Below are positions 24,357 to 34,227 of a stretch of DNA of 64,000 nt, one piece after another. The notes under the pieces are model-generated. The model did no database searches and was not told where the DNA came from. It saw only the letters and a program-made list of their open reading frames with translations. The DNA comes from Nitrospina sp. (GTDB lineage: Bacteria; Nitrospinota; Nitrospinia; Nitrospinales; VA-1). The position numbers and the translations under genes were made by a program. Location: the NCBI GenBank assembly GCA_018673915.1, contig JABHBK010000044.1, positions 1 to 64,000 of the forward strand. The letters run 5' to 3'. The number at the start of each line of letters is the position of its first letter. The stretch's first letter is position 1.

Positions 24357-25103
24357 TTAACAATTTTTTTCTCTCACCACATCACGGATAGCCAGATAGC
24401 TTTTTTCTGCCAGAATATATCGCTCTAAGTCCGCAGGAATTTCTGGCAACACCGAGACAGTCGCTTTAAGCCGGACTGTTTTCAGCAAAGTAACAATATG
24501 GCTTAAAAAGCTTTCTCCATAAAATGCAATTGTTGGTTGGTGCCCATCATGATAGTGAATAGCCACAGGCACCACCTGCTTGCCTGCAAGAACCGCCGAT
24601 TCGAAAACCGCAGACTTGAAAGGAACTACATCGGCTCCATCAGTGGCTTGAGCTTCTGGAAAAAGGATTACAGAATGGTCAGCGTTTAACCTCTCCTCAA
24701 TTTCACGAATGATGGCTTTCACCTGATGGCGTTTACTCCTGTCAGCAAATATTGTCATTCCCAATCGAGCCAGCCAGTTGAATAAAGGCCAGTCGGCAAT
24801 TTCGGCTTTTGAGACGAAAAAACCTTTAAAACACGCCCCCAAAATAAAAATATCTGGCGAGCCCACATGGTTGGCAACAATCAGTGAACCTGGTTTTGCA
24901 TGGAGGTCTCCCTCAATGTGGATTTGGATATTTAAAACCATGCAGGTCACCCGGGCCCACCATTGTGTAAAATAAGTAATCCACTTCGATAGCCATAAGG
25001 GTGACATAAAAAATAAAATATGACCAAAGGCTCCGATGGCAACAAACACCACAAATACCACGATGTAAGCCCCTACTCGGATGACTGCAAGGCAATACCC
25101 CAT
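24357..25103 (-). CDS. plsC: 1-acylglycerol-3-phosphate acyltransferase (PlsC family)
   Basis: 248 aa. Two N-terminal hydrophobic segments precede the acyltransferase core: block I IVANHVGSPD (H-x4-D catalytic pair), block II GMTIFADRSKR, block III LFPEAQATDG (Ala replaces the common Gly of FPEG), and block IV VPVAIHY. It acylates lysophosphatidic acid or a related lysolipid at the inner membrane during phospholipid synthesis. The FPEA variant occurs in some lyso-ornithine-type acyltransferases, so the acceptor is not certain. Followed by a good terminator; upstream is the SGNH gene. Confidence 0.88.
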   Translation of the reverse strand: MGYCLAVIRVGAYIVVFVVFVAIGAFGHILFFMSPLWLSKWITYFTQWWARVTCMVLNIQIHIEGDLHAKPGSLIVANHVGSPDIFILGACFKGFFVSKAEIADWPLFNWLARLGMTIFADRSKRHQVKAIIREIEERLNADHSVILFPEAQATDGADVVPFKSAVFESAVLAGKQVVPVAIHYHDGHQPTIAFYGESFLSHIVTLLKTVRLKATVSVLPEIPADLERYILAEKSYLAIRDVVREKNC

Positions 25104-25174
25104 AAAAATTTCCCGGAAAAACTAATATTCTCTATTTTTAATGCCAACACTTCTTGAATGCAGGACAAAAAATC

Positions 25175-25948
25175 CTAAAAAAAATCTTTTGATTTTTTTA
25201 TGATCCTTAGCATATCAGAAACGATCAGGCGTTTGAGGTTGCCACATAAGGAGATCACCACGGAACCCAGCCCGATTTTTCCTGCAGGGACTACATCCAG
25301 CGCCAATAACATTTCATTTGCAACATAGGACCAGGCAATATGACTTTTCCACATGCTGAAATGAATTTTATCCATCCCGCTGTAGGCCCCCAACCCACTC
25401 AGCAAATGCACCCCTTCATTCTGATCTGATTTTTCCTGAAGATACTGATTCACTCTTTTTACTGATGAATCGGCCTGATCATATGTCACCAGGCTTTTTG
25501 GATAAAAAATGGCCTTCAATAATCTGAAGGATGTCTTTCCCAAATCCTTAGACACGTCCACATGGATAGAGGTCACAAATACTTCTGCATTCCACCGTAA
25601 TGCTTTTTCAATAAGAGTATCCAAACAATCAATAAGAGAAGTTTCAGAGACTCCATACATAATATCATTGCCGATATCGGTGATAAGTACTGCAACCCGT
25701 CCACCCTGTTGGACATGATCTTCTGTAAACTGCATGATTCTGCATTCACCAATTGGAGTATATGTAAAATTTAACAGCCCTCCTCTAACGCAATAACCCC
25801 GACCCGGTCCTTGCGCCGTTATACATTGCACAGAACTCTGAGAAATGCTTTGGGAGATATGCCCAGTCAATGCCGAATAACCCCTCGACAGGTTGCTGGC
25901 ACCAAGTAAGACAAAAAGAAAATCGGGGTCGGAATGTTCGCCTTGCAT
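25175..25948 (-). CDS. SGNH/GDSL-type hydrolase
   Basis: About 257 aa from the ATG at 25948, six bases after the stop of the protease gene; the track start (TTG, 25987) would overlap that gene. SGNH blocks: block I LLGASNLSRG with the nucleophile Ser in GASN instead of GDSL, block III TDIGNDIMYG with the GND Asn, and block V DKIHFS with the D-x-x-H pair. These esterases cleave acyl or acetyl esters of lipids or sugars. No signal peptide, so cytoplasmic action is expected. A Lys-rich C-terminus (RIIKKSKDFF) ends the protein. Substrate unknown. Confidence 0.78.
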   Translation of the reverse strand: MQGEHSDPDFLFVLLGASNLSRGYSALTGHISQSISQSSVQCITAQGPGRGYCVRGGLLNFTYTPIGECRIMQFTEDHVQQGGRVAVLITDIGNDIMYGVSETSLIDCLDTLIEKALRWNAEVFVTSIHVDVSKDLGKTSFRLLKAIFYPKSLVTYDQADSSVKRVNQYLQEKSDQNEGVHLLSGLGAYSGMDKIHFSMWKSHIAWSYVANEMLLALDVVPAGKIGLGSVVISLCGNLKRLIVSDMLRIIKKSKDFF

Positions 25949-25952
25949 AAGG

Positions 25953-26858
25953 CTAAAGGGAAGACCGGAAACGGTCTGGCAGACCAAATATAGATGCCCG
26001 GTTTTGCAATTTCTTGCGCAGGTCCTGATAGAAATCTACCGTCTTCTGCATATTCAGAGCTTTTACATGTCCCCGCCGTTTGAGGAATTTGGCGCGAGAA
26101 GAATAACCCTTGATGATTGAGTCATAATGTTCAAACCGGCCTTGCCACCAGTTTCCCGACTTTCCATCCCACGCCTGCTCGCCTTTAACCCGCGAAGGCT
26201 TCAAAGTGAGACGTTTATTGGTACGGTCAATTTCAAATCGGAAGTCTCCCAGAAAGCTCATTCCCAGTAGGCCATCAATATCCTTAATATGGCTGTTGAT
26301 GGACGCTTCAACCAACCTGGTTTGTGCTTTACCAATGGTAACCGTATCAAGCGCGACCAACGGCATCCACTCTTCCCCGCCCGCTGTGTTGAAAGGCAAT
26401 TGAGGAGAATCCCCGAACTGTGAAATTCCCAATTTACGGCCAATCTCTTCGGTCAAGGTAATGAGGGAGGCACCCGTATCCAACATTAGCCGAGCCTTGA
26501 CCCGACCATTGAGAACTGTATCGACTAAAAAATTTCCTCCACTTACGGGAATAAGGGGGATCTGAATTTCCTCGTTTCGTGCAAAAGACCCCGGAAGCTC
26601 TAAAGGGACAGAAGGGGTTGGTGTAGTACGATGTGCGCCTCGAGCCTCGCGATGCTGGCGGACGCCCTTTTCGCTCTGGCGATATTGTTTGGGAATCTTG
26701 GAAATGTCATCGGTAAAGTGGAGGGCACCCGCGTCATCCCGGTAAGAAAAAACTCCTGCGAATGTACCGACAATCTGTGTCGTGCAGCAAATAACAAAAA
26801 GAACCAGAGTAAACCGGAGTACAAGGAAAATCCTATTCAATTTCAATCGGGCTGACAT
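25953..26858 (-). CDS. Exported DUF4124 plus retropepsin-like aspartic protease
   Basis: About 301 aa from the ATG at 26858 (the track ATG is at 26882; the later one leaves a better signal peptide). A hydrophobic N-terminus (about 10-40) leads to a short DUF4124 segment (FSYRDDAGALHFTDD), a linker, then a clan AA aspartic protease domain: RLMLDTGASLITLTEE with the DTGA catalytic motif, and a second hydrophobic-hydrophobic-Gly region LLGMSFLGDFRFE. Single-domain bacterial retropepsins act as dimers in the envelope. It overlaps ftsK by 26 bases and is followed by the SGNH gene, so all three are probably co-transcribed with nadB. Confidence 0.82.
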   Translation of the reverse strand: MSARLKLNRIFLVLRFTLVLFVICCTTQIVGTFAGVFSYRDDAGALHFTDDISKIPKQYRQSEKGVRQHREARGAHRTTPTPSVPLELPGSFARNEEIQIPLIPVSGGNFLVDTVLNGRVKARLMLDTGASLITLTEEIGRKLGISQFGDSPQLPFNTAGGEEWMPLVALDTVTIGKAQTRLVEASINSHIKDIDGLLGMSFLGDFRFEIDRTNKRLTLKPSRVKGEQAWDGKSGNWWQGRFEHYDSIIKGYSSRAKFLKRRGHVKALNMQKTVDFYQDLRKKLQNRASIFGLPDRFRSSL

Positions 26859-29172
26859 AGACTTCACGGGGCTTGCCTCCATCAGATGGACCTACCACCC
26901 CTTCTCGCTCCATGGTTTCAATGATTCGTGCAGCCCTATTATAGCCTATTCTCAAACGCCGCTGAATATAAGATATAGAAGCCTGTCTGTCTTTAGCAAC
27001 GATAGCAAGGGCTTCATCATATTTTTCATCGAACTCCTCCTCCTCTTCCCCTCCACTTTTATCTTCCAAAACGACTGAATCGAAAATATCTTCCTGATAA
27101 TGTGGTTTAGCCTGCTTTTTGATGAAATCTACAATTCTCTGTATTTCATCATCGCTGACCATCACCCCATGCAGCCGAAGAAGTTTAGAGGTCCCAGGAG
27201 GCAGAAATAACATATCCCCTTTACCAAGAAGTTTGTCGGCACCCATGGCATCCAGGATAGTTCGCGAATCTACTCTGGAAGTAACTTTATAAGACATGCG
27301 CGTAGGGAAATTAGCCTTAATGATTCCCGTCAAGACATCCACCGAAGGACGCTGCGTGGCAACAATAAGATGAATGCCTGCGGCCCGCGCCATCTGCGCC
27401 AACCGGGTCAGCGAGTCCTCAACACCTTTTGAAGCTACCATCATTAGGTCAGCCAACTCATCAATAAGGATAACAACATAAGGGAGCTTGGCAGGAGGTT
27501 CCGGTATCATCGAATCATCCTCTTCTTCATCATCCTCATCCTTTATCGGTTGGATTCCTTTATTAGCTTTTTCTCGTTTTTTCAGCTCCACTTCATATTC
27601 TTTTTGAAGTTTCTCTGCCAGCTCGTTGAAACCGTTAATATTACGCACACCACATTCAGCCATCATTTTGTAACGTGATTCCATTTCGTTAACCGCCCAC
27701 TGGAGTGCGGCGGCGGCTTTTTTAGGATTGGTGACTACCGGAGAAATCAAATGCGGAATACCATCATAAATCGACAACTCCAGCATCTTCGGATCAATCA
27801 TTATCATTTTGACCTCATCCGGCGTGGCGTTCAATAGGATGCTGCAGATCATGGCGTTGAGTCCTACACTCTTGCCCGAGCCTGTCGAACCCGCCATAAG
27901 CAGGTGAGGAGTAGTCGCCAGGTCTTGCACCGCCGGTTCCCCGGTAATATCTTTTCCAATTACCAGAGTGAGATTGGACTGGGACTCCTGAAACACATCT
28001 GAAGTCATCACATCTTTAAAATAGATCGTCTCGCGCCGCAAGTTGGGAATCTCAATACCAACCACCGGTTTACCCGGTACTGGTGCCAGAATTCGGAGTC
28101 CCACACATCTCATAGCCAGCGACAAGTCATCCGCCAGAGATACGATTCGGCTAACCTTGATTCCGGGTGCCGGCTCATATTCAAATAAAGTAATGACAGG
28201 CCCTGGCAGAACCTGGACCACCCGCCCTTCAATACCAAAATCCAATAATTTTTTTTCCAGAATGGCACTGCTGGCAAGAATTTCTTCCCGGGCTTTATCT
28301 GTCTGCACTCCCTCAGTAGGGGGAGGGTCTACCAACAAAGAAAGCGGAGGAACCTGATATTTGCCAGACGAACTCATGAAAGCAAAATGATCCTGAACAA
28401 CAAATTCCTCTTTCACTTCCTTTTTCTTTTTATCTGATTTGTCAGCAGGCGCCAGCTCAGGCCGAGTGCGCGTTATAATCACGGGTTCCACAGCCAACTT
28501 CCTGATTTTCCGCGACTCCTCTCTCACCGTTTGAAATTTTTGGATCAAAGATTTAGTAGTCGTCAAAGCTTGCAAAAATAAATTTTTTATTCCACTCAAT
28601 CCCAGCATCAACCCCGCGCCCAAAGCTTTAAATATTTTCCCAACTCCTTCGACCAGCGCATTGACAGGAATACGTGTCATCACCAAAAAGGCCACGAGCA
28701 ATAAAGTAATCAGGGTTAACACCGCTCCGGAAGCATTCAACCAGACCACAAGAAATCCACCCAGACCATGACCCACCAACCCTCCCACCGGAGCCGAAGT
28801 ACCAAAAAATGGATCAACCTTGAATTGAATTGCTAACAGGGAGCACAGTCCTATCAAAAATAAAATTCCCGAACCTAAAATAAGCGGCCAGTTGTGGAAA
28901 TCTTTTCCCCGAATAAGAGCCCACCCTAAAAATGCGGTGATCACTGGAAAGAAAAAAGAACCACTGCCAAAAACACGGGCCAGTCCATCGGAAAAATAAG
29001 CACCGACCATGCCAGTGGAATTTGCCACATCCCCACCCGCAGTATTTTTATAGAAGGATGGATCGTCAGCTGAAAAAGTCATTAGCGCCATAAAGCTAAA
29101 TACCGTGAAGGCAAGCGCAACCACTCCAAAAAAGTCTCGGATCAATATAGGTACTGTTTTTTCTTCACTCAT
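26833..29172 (-). CDS. ftsK: DNA translocase FtsK
   Basis: 779 aa. Four N-terminal membrane segments (about 15-190), a short linker, then the alpha/beta motor: TPHLLMAGSTGSGKSVGLNA (Walker A, about residue 430), VVILIDELADLMM (Walker B), and ATQRPSVDVLTGIIKAN. The C-terminal gamma domain, a winged helix (SISYIQRRLRIGYNRAARI), reads KOPS-type polar sequences. It pumps chromosome termini through the septum and activates XerCD. The linker is shorter than in E. coli, as in SpoIIIE/SftA-like forms. A stretch of acidic residues (DEDDEEEDDS) interrupts the motor before Walker B. Overlaps nadB by eight bases. Confidence 0.96.
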   Translation of the reverse strand: MSEEKTVPILIRDFFGVVALAFTVFSFMALMTFSADDPSFYKNTAGGDVANSTGMVGAYFSDGLARVFGSGSFFFPVITAFLGWALIRGKDFHNWPLILGSGILFLIGLCSLLAIQFKVDPFFGTSAPVGGLVGHGLGGFLVVWLNASGAVLTLITLLLVAFLVMTRIPVNALVEGVGKIFKALGAGLMLGLSGIKNLFLQALTTTKSLIQKFQTVREESRKIRKLAVEPVIITRTRPELAPADKSDKKKKEVKEEFVVQDHFAFMSSSGKYQVPPLSLLVDPPPTEGVQTDKAREEILASSAILEKKLLDFGIEGRVVQVLPGPVITLFEYEPAPGIKVSRIVSLADDLSLAMRCVGLRILAPVPGKPVVGIEIPNLRRETIYFKDVMTSDVFQESQSNLTLVIGKDITGEPAVQDLATTPHLLMAGSTGSGKSVGLNAMICSILLNATPDEVKMIMIDPKMLELSIYDGIPHLISPVVTNPKKAAAALQWAVNEMESRYKMMAECGVRNINGFNELAEKLQKEYEVELKKREKANKGIQPIKDEDDEEEDDSMIPEPPAKLPYVVILIDELADLMMVASKGVEDSLTRLAQMARAAGIHLIVATQRPSVDVLTGIIKANFPTRMSYKVTSRVDSRTILDAMGADKLLGKGDMLFLPPGTSKLLRLHGVMVSDDEIQRIVDFIKKQAKPHYQEDIFDSVVLEDKSGGEEEEEFDEKYDEALAIVAKDRQASISYIQRRLRIGYNRAARIIETMEREGVVGPSDGGKPREVYVSPIEIE

Positions 29173-30832
29173 GGGTCACAATTCTCGGGTTGGTTTGAGT
29201 TATTAAACTATGGACGGTGGTCTGAAAGACCGTATCCTGTTTCCAATTCGTATCATCGGGTTCCGGGTGGTCGAGGTTAAAATGCAAACCGCGACTTTCT
29301 TTACGGATCATCGCTCCCTGAATGATCAACTGCGCCGTGATGGCGATGTTTCTCAGTTCCAGAGTGTTTTTAGTAATTTTAAAGTTCCAGTAATATTCCT
29401 GAATTTCTTCCAACAGAAGTTGAATTCTGCGCTCCGCCCGTTTAAGACGTTTGGTGGATCGAACAATGCCGACATAATTCCACATCAATCGGCGGATTTC
29501 GTCCCAGTTGTGTGACACCACGACCGATTCGTCACTGTCTACTGCGCTTCCAGGATCCCATTCCGGAATTCGATGGGCCTGGCTCACCCTCTTACTGCTA
29601 GAATCCTTAAACAAGGCAACCGCCTTCTCCACCGCTCGGTGCGAAAGCACCAGCCCTTCCAAAAGCGAGTTGGAAGCAAGGCGATTTGCACCATGTAAAC
29701 CGGAGAAACACACCTCTCCGCTGGCAAAAAGCCTTTTGATATTTGTCTGACCATTAACGTCCACCACCAGCCCACCACACATATAGTGTGCCGCAGGAAC
29801 AACGGGGACAGGTTCTTTCGACATGTCAAAACCAAACTTCAGACAGGTTTTATAAATATTTGGGAAGCGTTCACGAATGCGATAACCCTCAAGATGTGTT
29901 GCATCCAGCAGGACGTAGTCGTCACCGCTTTTTTTCATTTCGTAGTCGATAGCCCGCGCCACCACATCACGAGGGGCCAGGCAACCTAAGGAATGGTAGT
30001 TCTCCATAAACGTCTCGCCGTTTTGCAGACGCAGGATTCCGCCTTCACCCCTTACTGTTTCCGAAATTAGAAAAGACTTCGCTTTCGGGTGAAAAAGGCA
30101 AGTCGGATGGAACTGGAAAAACTCCATATTGGCGATTTTCGCTCCGGCTCGGTAAGCCACCGCAATGCCATCACCGGTCGCCGTATCTGGATTGGATGTA
30201 TAGAGATAAACTTTGCCTGCACCGCCCGTCGCCATGAGAATGACCCGGCCTTCAATCGTCTCCACCTTTTGGGTCTGGTGATCCAGGACGTACAATCCTA
30301 ACGCCTCGTCCTTATCGCTTCCTGGCTGAATATTCTCCTCAAGACGAGCCCGAGTGATAAGGTCAATAGCCATATGATGTTCAAAAATTTCTATATTATC
30401 TTGAGCATGGACTGCTTCAATGAGAGTGCGTTCAATTTCCCAGCCAGTGAGGTCGTTCGCATGCAGAATGCGACGTTTGGAGTGACCTGCTTCTTTTCCT
30501 AAATCAAATTCGGTTCCGCGACCACGACGGTCAAAATTAGCTCCCAGTTCGATCAACTCGCGCACTCTTGCAGGACCCTCCCCGCAGGCGATGCGCACAA
30601 AATCTTCATGGCAGAGTCCGCGCCCGGTTTCCATCGTGTCCTTGACATGCAAATCGAATGAATCGTCCTCTGCCATCACCGAGGCGATACCGCCCTGGGC
30701 ATATTTGGTAGCCGATTCTTCCAAAGCATCCTTGGTGATAATACCGACCGAGCCAAATTTGCAAACCTTCAGCGCAAAAGTCAGCCCTGCCACACCAGAG
30801 CCAATAACAATGAAATCCTTTTCAATAGACAT
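29165..30832 (-). CDS. nadB: L-aspartate oxidase
   Basis: 555 aa, full-length flavoprotein. It has the FAD-binding GSGVAGLTFA at the N-terminus, ATKYAQGGIASV, the HxRRIL-type HSKRRILHAND, the RGEGG and DATHL segments of the succinate dehydrogenase/fumarate reductase superfamily, and ASGEVCFSGLHGANRLASN near the C-terminal FAD site. It oxidises aspartate to iminoaspartate for quinolinate and NAD synthesis. nadD is at 38.2 kb. The ATG at 30832 lies only six bases after a consensus -10 box, so the mRNA may be leaderless. Confidence 0.97.
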   Translation of the reverse strand: MSIEKDFIVIGSGVAGLTFALKVCKFGSVGIITKDALEESATKYAQGGIASVMAEDDSFDLHVKDTMETGRGLCHEDFVRIACGEGPARVRELIELGANFDRRGRGTEFDLGKEAGHSKRRILHANDLTGWEIERTLIEAVHAQDNIEIFEHHMAIDLITRARLEENIQPGSDKDEALGLYVLDHQTQKVETIEGRVILMATGGAGKVYLYTSNPDTATGDGIAVAYRAGAKIANMEFFQFHPTCLFHPKAKSFLISETVRGEGGILRLQNGETFMENYHSLGCLAPRDVVARAIDYEMKKSGDDYVLLDATHLEGYRIRERFPNIYKTCLKFGFDMSKEPVPVVPAAHYMCGGLVVDVNGQTNIKRLFASGEVCFSGLHGANRLASNSLLEGLVLSHRAVEKAVALFKDSSSKRVSQAHRIPEWDPGSAVDSDESVVVSHNWDEIRRLMWNYVGIVRSTKRLKRAERRIQLLLEEIQEYYWNFKITKNTLELRNIAITAQLIIQGAMIRKESRGLHFNLDHPEPDDTNWKQDTVFQTTVHSLITQTNPRIVTHE

Positions 30833-30838
30833 GCCTAG

Positions 30839-30867
30839 ATTATATCGAATTACTCCTTTAATTTCAA
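30839..30867 (-). promoter_or_regulatory. sigma70-type promoter of nadB, predicted leaderless
   Basis: Minus-strand TTGAAA (30862-30867), 17-base spacer, TATAAT (30839-30844). Six bases separate the -10 box from the nadB ATG, so the expected start point falls on or next to the start codon. An AAAGGAG lies inside the spacer and would not be transcribed. Confidence 0.75.
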
Positions 30868-30958
30868 ATAGATAATAATCTCCCTTCTAAGAGAGAAGCC
30901 CTTAAATGACCTAGTGATTCTTCCTTTTGGGTTTTACTTTGTGTCTCGCGGTGACGGA

Positions 30959-31894
30959 CTAGGAAAGTTTCATTTCAGGGCCAAGCGGGATGAGACCTTC
31001 GGAATACTGTTCGCCAAACTCCGGGAACAGGTCGGGGTGGGTGCAATGGGCAAGGATTTCCAGCGAGTCCAGAATACGCGGACCGGGGCGATTGAAGTAG
31101 GAGTTTCCATCCACCAGATAAAACCGCGTGCCTAAACGAGTTTGCCATTTCTTCCAGGGAAGTTGTGCTTTCAATTGTTCCAGTTCTTTTACTGTCTGGT
31201 CCAGTTTATAGCCGCAGGGTTTTACCACCACCACGTCAGGCTCTATCTTTTCCAGATCTTCACGGCTGACTACCGGCGCAGGCTCCCCGCTCTCTGCAAT
31301 GCATACCTGTCCCCCGGCAATATGGATCATTTCGGGAAGCCACATACCACCAACATAAATTGGGTCGATCCATTCTATCGTCAACACCTTCGGCCTTTGT
31401 TGGGCCCAATCGGCAAGACGCTCACGTACGGCTTGGATCCGCATATCAACTTCTTCCTGAAACGCATGCCCGTTGTGTTTGACTCCTAGTTTCTCAGCGG
31501 TGCTGAGAACATCGTTCCAGATATCTCCCAGCCTTTTGGGTCTGAGAGAAATTATTTTGCAATCCAACAATTCCCGGCAGGCTTCTTCCACTTGCGAGAA
31601 GGAAACGGCACAGACATCGCACAAGTCCTGCGTCACGATAAAATCCGGTTTTAAGGATTTCAACAACTCCACATCGAGGTCATATACCGACACCGCGTTT
31701 TTCATTACTTCGAGAACGGAATTATGAATCCCCCTGCTATCAAGCTTGGAGTTGGCACGGGTGGACGTAAGACGGGGAAGAGATTGAACCTTCTCCGGGT
31801 AATCGCATTCATGCGACACCCCCACCAGATTTTTCTCCAACCCGAGTTTCACCAGAATTTCTGTTGCCGAAGGCAGTAAGCTAACCAGTTTCAT
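30959..31894 (-). CDS. BtuF-like periplasmic-binding-fold protein without signal peptide
   Basis: 311 aa of the class III (BtuF/FecB) substrate-binding family: MKLVSLLPSATEIL at the very start, VGVSHECDYP, PDFIVTQDLCDVCAVS, IEWIDPIYVGGMWLPEMI, and the C-terminal lobe with GNSYFNRPGPRI. BtuF captures cobalamin for an ABC importer. Here the domain begins at residue 2, leaving no export signal, and no permease or ATPase is adjacent. Signal-less relatives are common and have no settled role. It overlaps the YfhO-like gene by 14 bases and is the last gene of the glycosyl-membrane set; nadB has its own promoter downstream. Confidence 0.82.
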   Translation of the reverse strand: MKLVSLLPSATEILVKLGLEKNLVGVSHECDYPEKVQSLPRLTSTRANSKLDSRGIHNSVLEVMKNAVSVYDLDVELLKSLKPDFIVTQDLCDVCAVSFSQVEEACRELLDCKIISLRPKRLGDIWNDVLSTAEKLGVKHNGHAFQEEVDMRIQAVRERLADWAQQRPKVLTIEWIDPIYVGGMWLPEMIHIAGGQVCIAESGEPAPVVSREDLEKIEPDVVVVKPCGYKLDQTVKELEQLKAQLPWKKWQTRLGTRFYLVDGNSYFNRPGPRILDSLEILAHCTHPDLFPEFGEQYSEGLIPLGPEMKLS

Positions 31895-34211
31895 AGGTTC
31901 TTCTTAATGGTTTGAAAAATAAAATTAGTAACAAAATAAATGCTACGCCACTGATGGAGGCACCCATTCTTAATCCTAACGGCTCATAAAAAAACTCTAC
32001 ACTATGATTCCCCGGCCCTAATTTTACCCCTCGATAAAAATGATTCGCCTGGTAAATTCGTTGCGGTTTTTCGTCGACCTCCACCTTCCAACCGGGAAAC
32101 CAGGTATCAAGCAAAACCAGAAACCCTTCTTCGTTTTGTTTGGTTTTAATCTTGACTCGGTTCGGGCTATATTCGATCTCCTCAATCTGACCAGAGAACT
32201 GCTTGCCTGCTTTCATTTCGACGGACTCTGTCAACAGGACTTGCTTAAGCGGATCGAATGCCGGGTCGTAATAAGTATTAAACCAATTCGATTCCAACAC
32301 CTGCCGGGATTCTCCGACCAAAAATGCGCGCGGCAGGGCATCTTCAAACACTTTCACTTTTTTAATTCCTCTTGGATACTGGGCAGAAGGCAACTGCTCG
32401 AAGTCTTCTGTTACCCAATATTTCACATTACTGCGTTTCAAAATTGTCTTTTTTATCGGGATATCAGATGATAGAAACAAGTGGTACCAGAGCAGGCTCT
32501 GATTCAGCTTCAGGGTGGCCTCTCCCTCGGCATAAGCTAAACCATAAATCGCCCCAAGGTTTGGATAGACTTGATCCCGCGTGGCCAGCTGGACACTCAG
32601 CAGATTAAAAAGAGGTTGATCGGACTGGGAAGAGGGTGTCTTCGATTCACTTTCGGGCGGATTGGAAGCAACCTTTTTTTTTCCCGGCTTATCCATCAGC
32701 ATTCCACTATAAACACGGAAAGAATCGGCCGTTCCCCCCAGGCGTTTGGCCAGCGGCGGAGGATCGGTATAAAACTCCCGGTCAATCAGAGGTATTAGCA
32801 TGGAGTTTTTCCCCATCAGGTCCAGCACCATCAAAAGCAAAAGAAGGCTAAAGAATCCCGACCGGTTCACCTTTTTTAAATGCAGGGCAAAAATGCCGAC
32901 TGCCAGGAGCAATAAGATCATCAGGCTCTCTAGTCCAGCCCGGTTGGCATCTATTCCAAACATTAACCCGACTCCGGCCGTAGTTACAAATAGGGCAAGC
33001 AGGAGTTTTTTCATTTCCCTTTTCTCATGAGGGATCGCTTTGACAAACCTATCGAGAGACCATGCAGACAAGAACACCATCGCAAAAGCGCAAAAGAAAA
33101 AGAATTTTTGCGGGTAGCGGAACATGCTGAACACAGGAACCCAATCATAAAACAAGAAGTAGATAGGATTGGAATCGCCCAAAGCAAAAAACACTCCCGC
33201 CCCAAAAACCATTAGCCAAAATCGGATAACTTTTTGCTCCCTACTGACCAATAAACAAGCGAACAAAATAAACATTGGGACAATGCCCATATAAATGCTT
33301 TGCACGAAATAATCCATTCCGCCGCCATCCTGTTCTAGAAAATGTGTGAAGTTCTCGGGCAGGAAAAGCCCAAGCAAAGCACTTGGCTCCAATGCCCAGA
33401 TGGTGCTTGCGGAGTAAGCTATGCCGGCACTGCGTCCTGTCTCTTTTAACAAATAATAGGTGGGTATCCATTGCAAAGCAGAAAGAGCCAGTGCTAGCCC
33501 CACCAATGCAAGTATAGCTAGAGTTTTATGTTTGAATCCTTTTAACCTCTCCTCATCTTTCGCCAGACAGAGCGAATGAGCATAAACCAGTAAGACAGAA
33601 AAAATCGCGTTTTCCGGCCCACCCCCTAACACCTGAAAAACCAGGAAAGCCACCGCACCACAGAAATATTTCATCCGGGCTTCAGCCATAAATTTCTGCC
33701 ACACCATAAGAATTAACGGAAACCATATGGCTGACTGAAACTGGTTATAGACCGAGGCCAGTGATAAAAAATATCCTCCCAGCAGAGCAGTCAGCGATGC
33801 ACAAAGAGACGCGGGAATAGATCTTTCCCAGTACCGACACAGGGCATATACCGATGTCATCAGAACTACATGGTGGAACAGAAAGTAAGTATTGAAGGCG
33901 AATGAAAAATCTTTCAATAAAAATAATAACGAAGGAGGATAGAATACTCCCGGATGCATCAAGGACATTAAAGGAATACCCTGCAATAGATTGGGGTACC
34001 AGTAGGGCCATTCTCCTTCCGCCCATACTCGGGCGAGGGCTAATTTCATGGGGTAGGCAAAATGATGGATGTCCCGAAAAAAGAAAGTCTTCCCTTCAAA
34101 CAGGACCGGGTAGAAAAACAGGGTAAAGACAAACAGGAGAAAACAGGTTGGCAACAAGGGCATCCCATAACGAGACAGGATGTTATTCTTCAATTTGTAT
34201 TCCCGAAACAA
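31881..34211 (-). CDS. YfhO-family multi-pass membrane protein (GT-C-like)
   Basis: 776 aa with roughly a dozen hydrophobic segments in the first 460 residues, a soluble extracytoplasmic region (about 470-740), and a final membrane helix. Acidic pair in FFRDIHHFAYPM after TM1 and the PYWYPNLLQGIPLMS loop fit the YfhO/GT-C glycosyltransferase pattern; the C-terminal domain ends with the common DTWFPGWKVEVDEKP and GNHSVEFFYEP. B. subtilis YfhO glycosylates teichoic acid; here a lipid-linked sugar donor and an envelope glycan or pilin acceptor are possible. The start (TTG at 34211) is uncertain; an ATG lies at 34163. Follows a GT2 gene by 16 bases. Confidence 0.85.
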   Translation of the reverse strand: MFREYKLKNNILSRYGMPLLPTCFLLFVFTLFFYPVLFEGKTFFFRDIHHFAYPMKLALARVWAEGEWPYWYPNLLQGIPLMSLMHPGVFYPPSLLFLLKDFSFAFNTYFLFHHVVLMTSVYALCRYWERSIPASLCASLTALLGGYFLSLASVYNQFQSAIWFPLILMVWQKFMAEARMKYFCGAVAFLVFQVLGGGPENAIFSVLLVYAHSLCLAKDEERLKGFKHKTLAILALVGLALALSALQWIPTYYLLKETGRSAGIAYSASTIWALEPSALLGLFLPENFTHFLEQDGGGMDYFVQSIYMGIVPMFILFACLLVSREQKVIRFWLMVFGAGVFFALGDSNPIYFLFYDWVPVFSMFRYPQKFFFFCAFAMVFLSAWSLDRFVKAIPHEKREMKKLLLALFVTTAGVGLMFGIDANRAGLESLMILLLLAVGIFALHLKKVNRSGFFSLLLLLMVLDLMGKNSMLIPLIDREFYTDPPPLAKRLGGTADSFRVYSGMLMDKPGKKKVASNPPESESKTPSSQSDQPLFNLLSVQLATRDQVYPNLGAIYGLAYAEGEATLKLNQSLLWYHLFLSSDIPIKKTILKRSNVKYWVTEDFEQLPSAQYPRGIKKVKVFEDALPRAFLVGESRQVLESNWFNTYYDPAFDPLKQVLLTESVEMKAGKQFSGQIEEIEYSPNRVKIKTKQNEEGFLVLLDTWFPGWKVEVDEKPQRIYQANHFYRGVKLGPGNHSVEFFYEPLGLRMGASISGVAFILLLILFFKPLRRTYETG

Positions 34212-34227
34212 AAAAAACCATTCTCAT

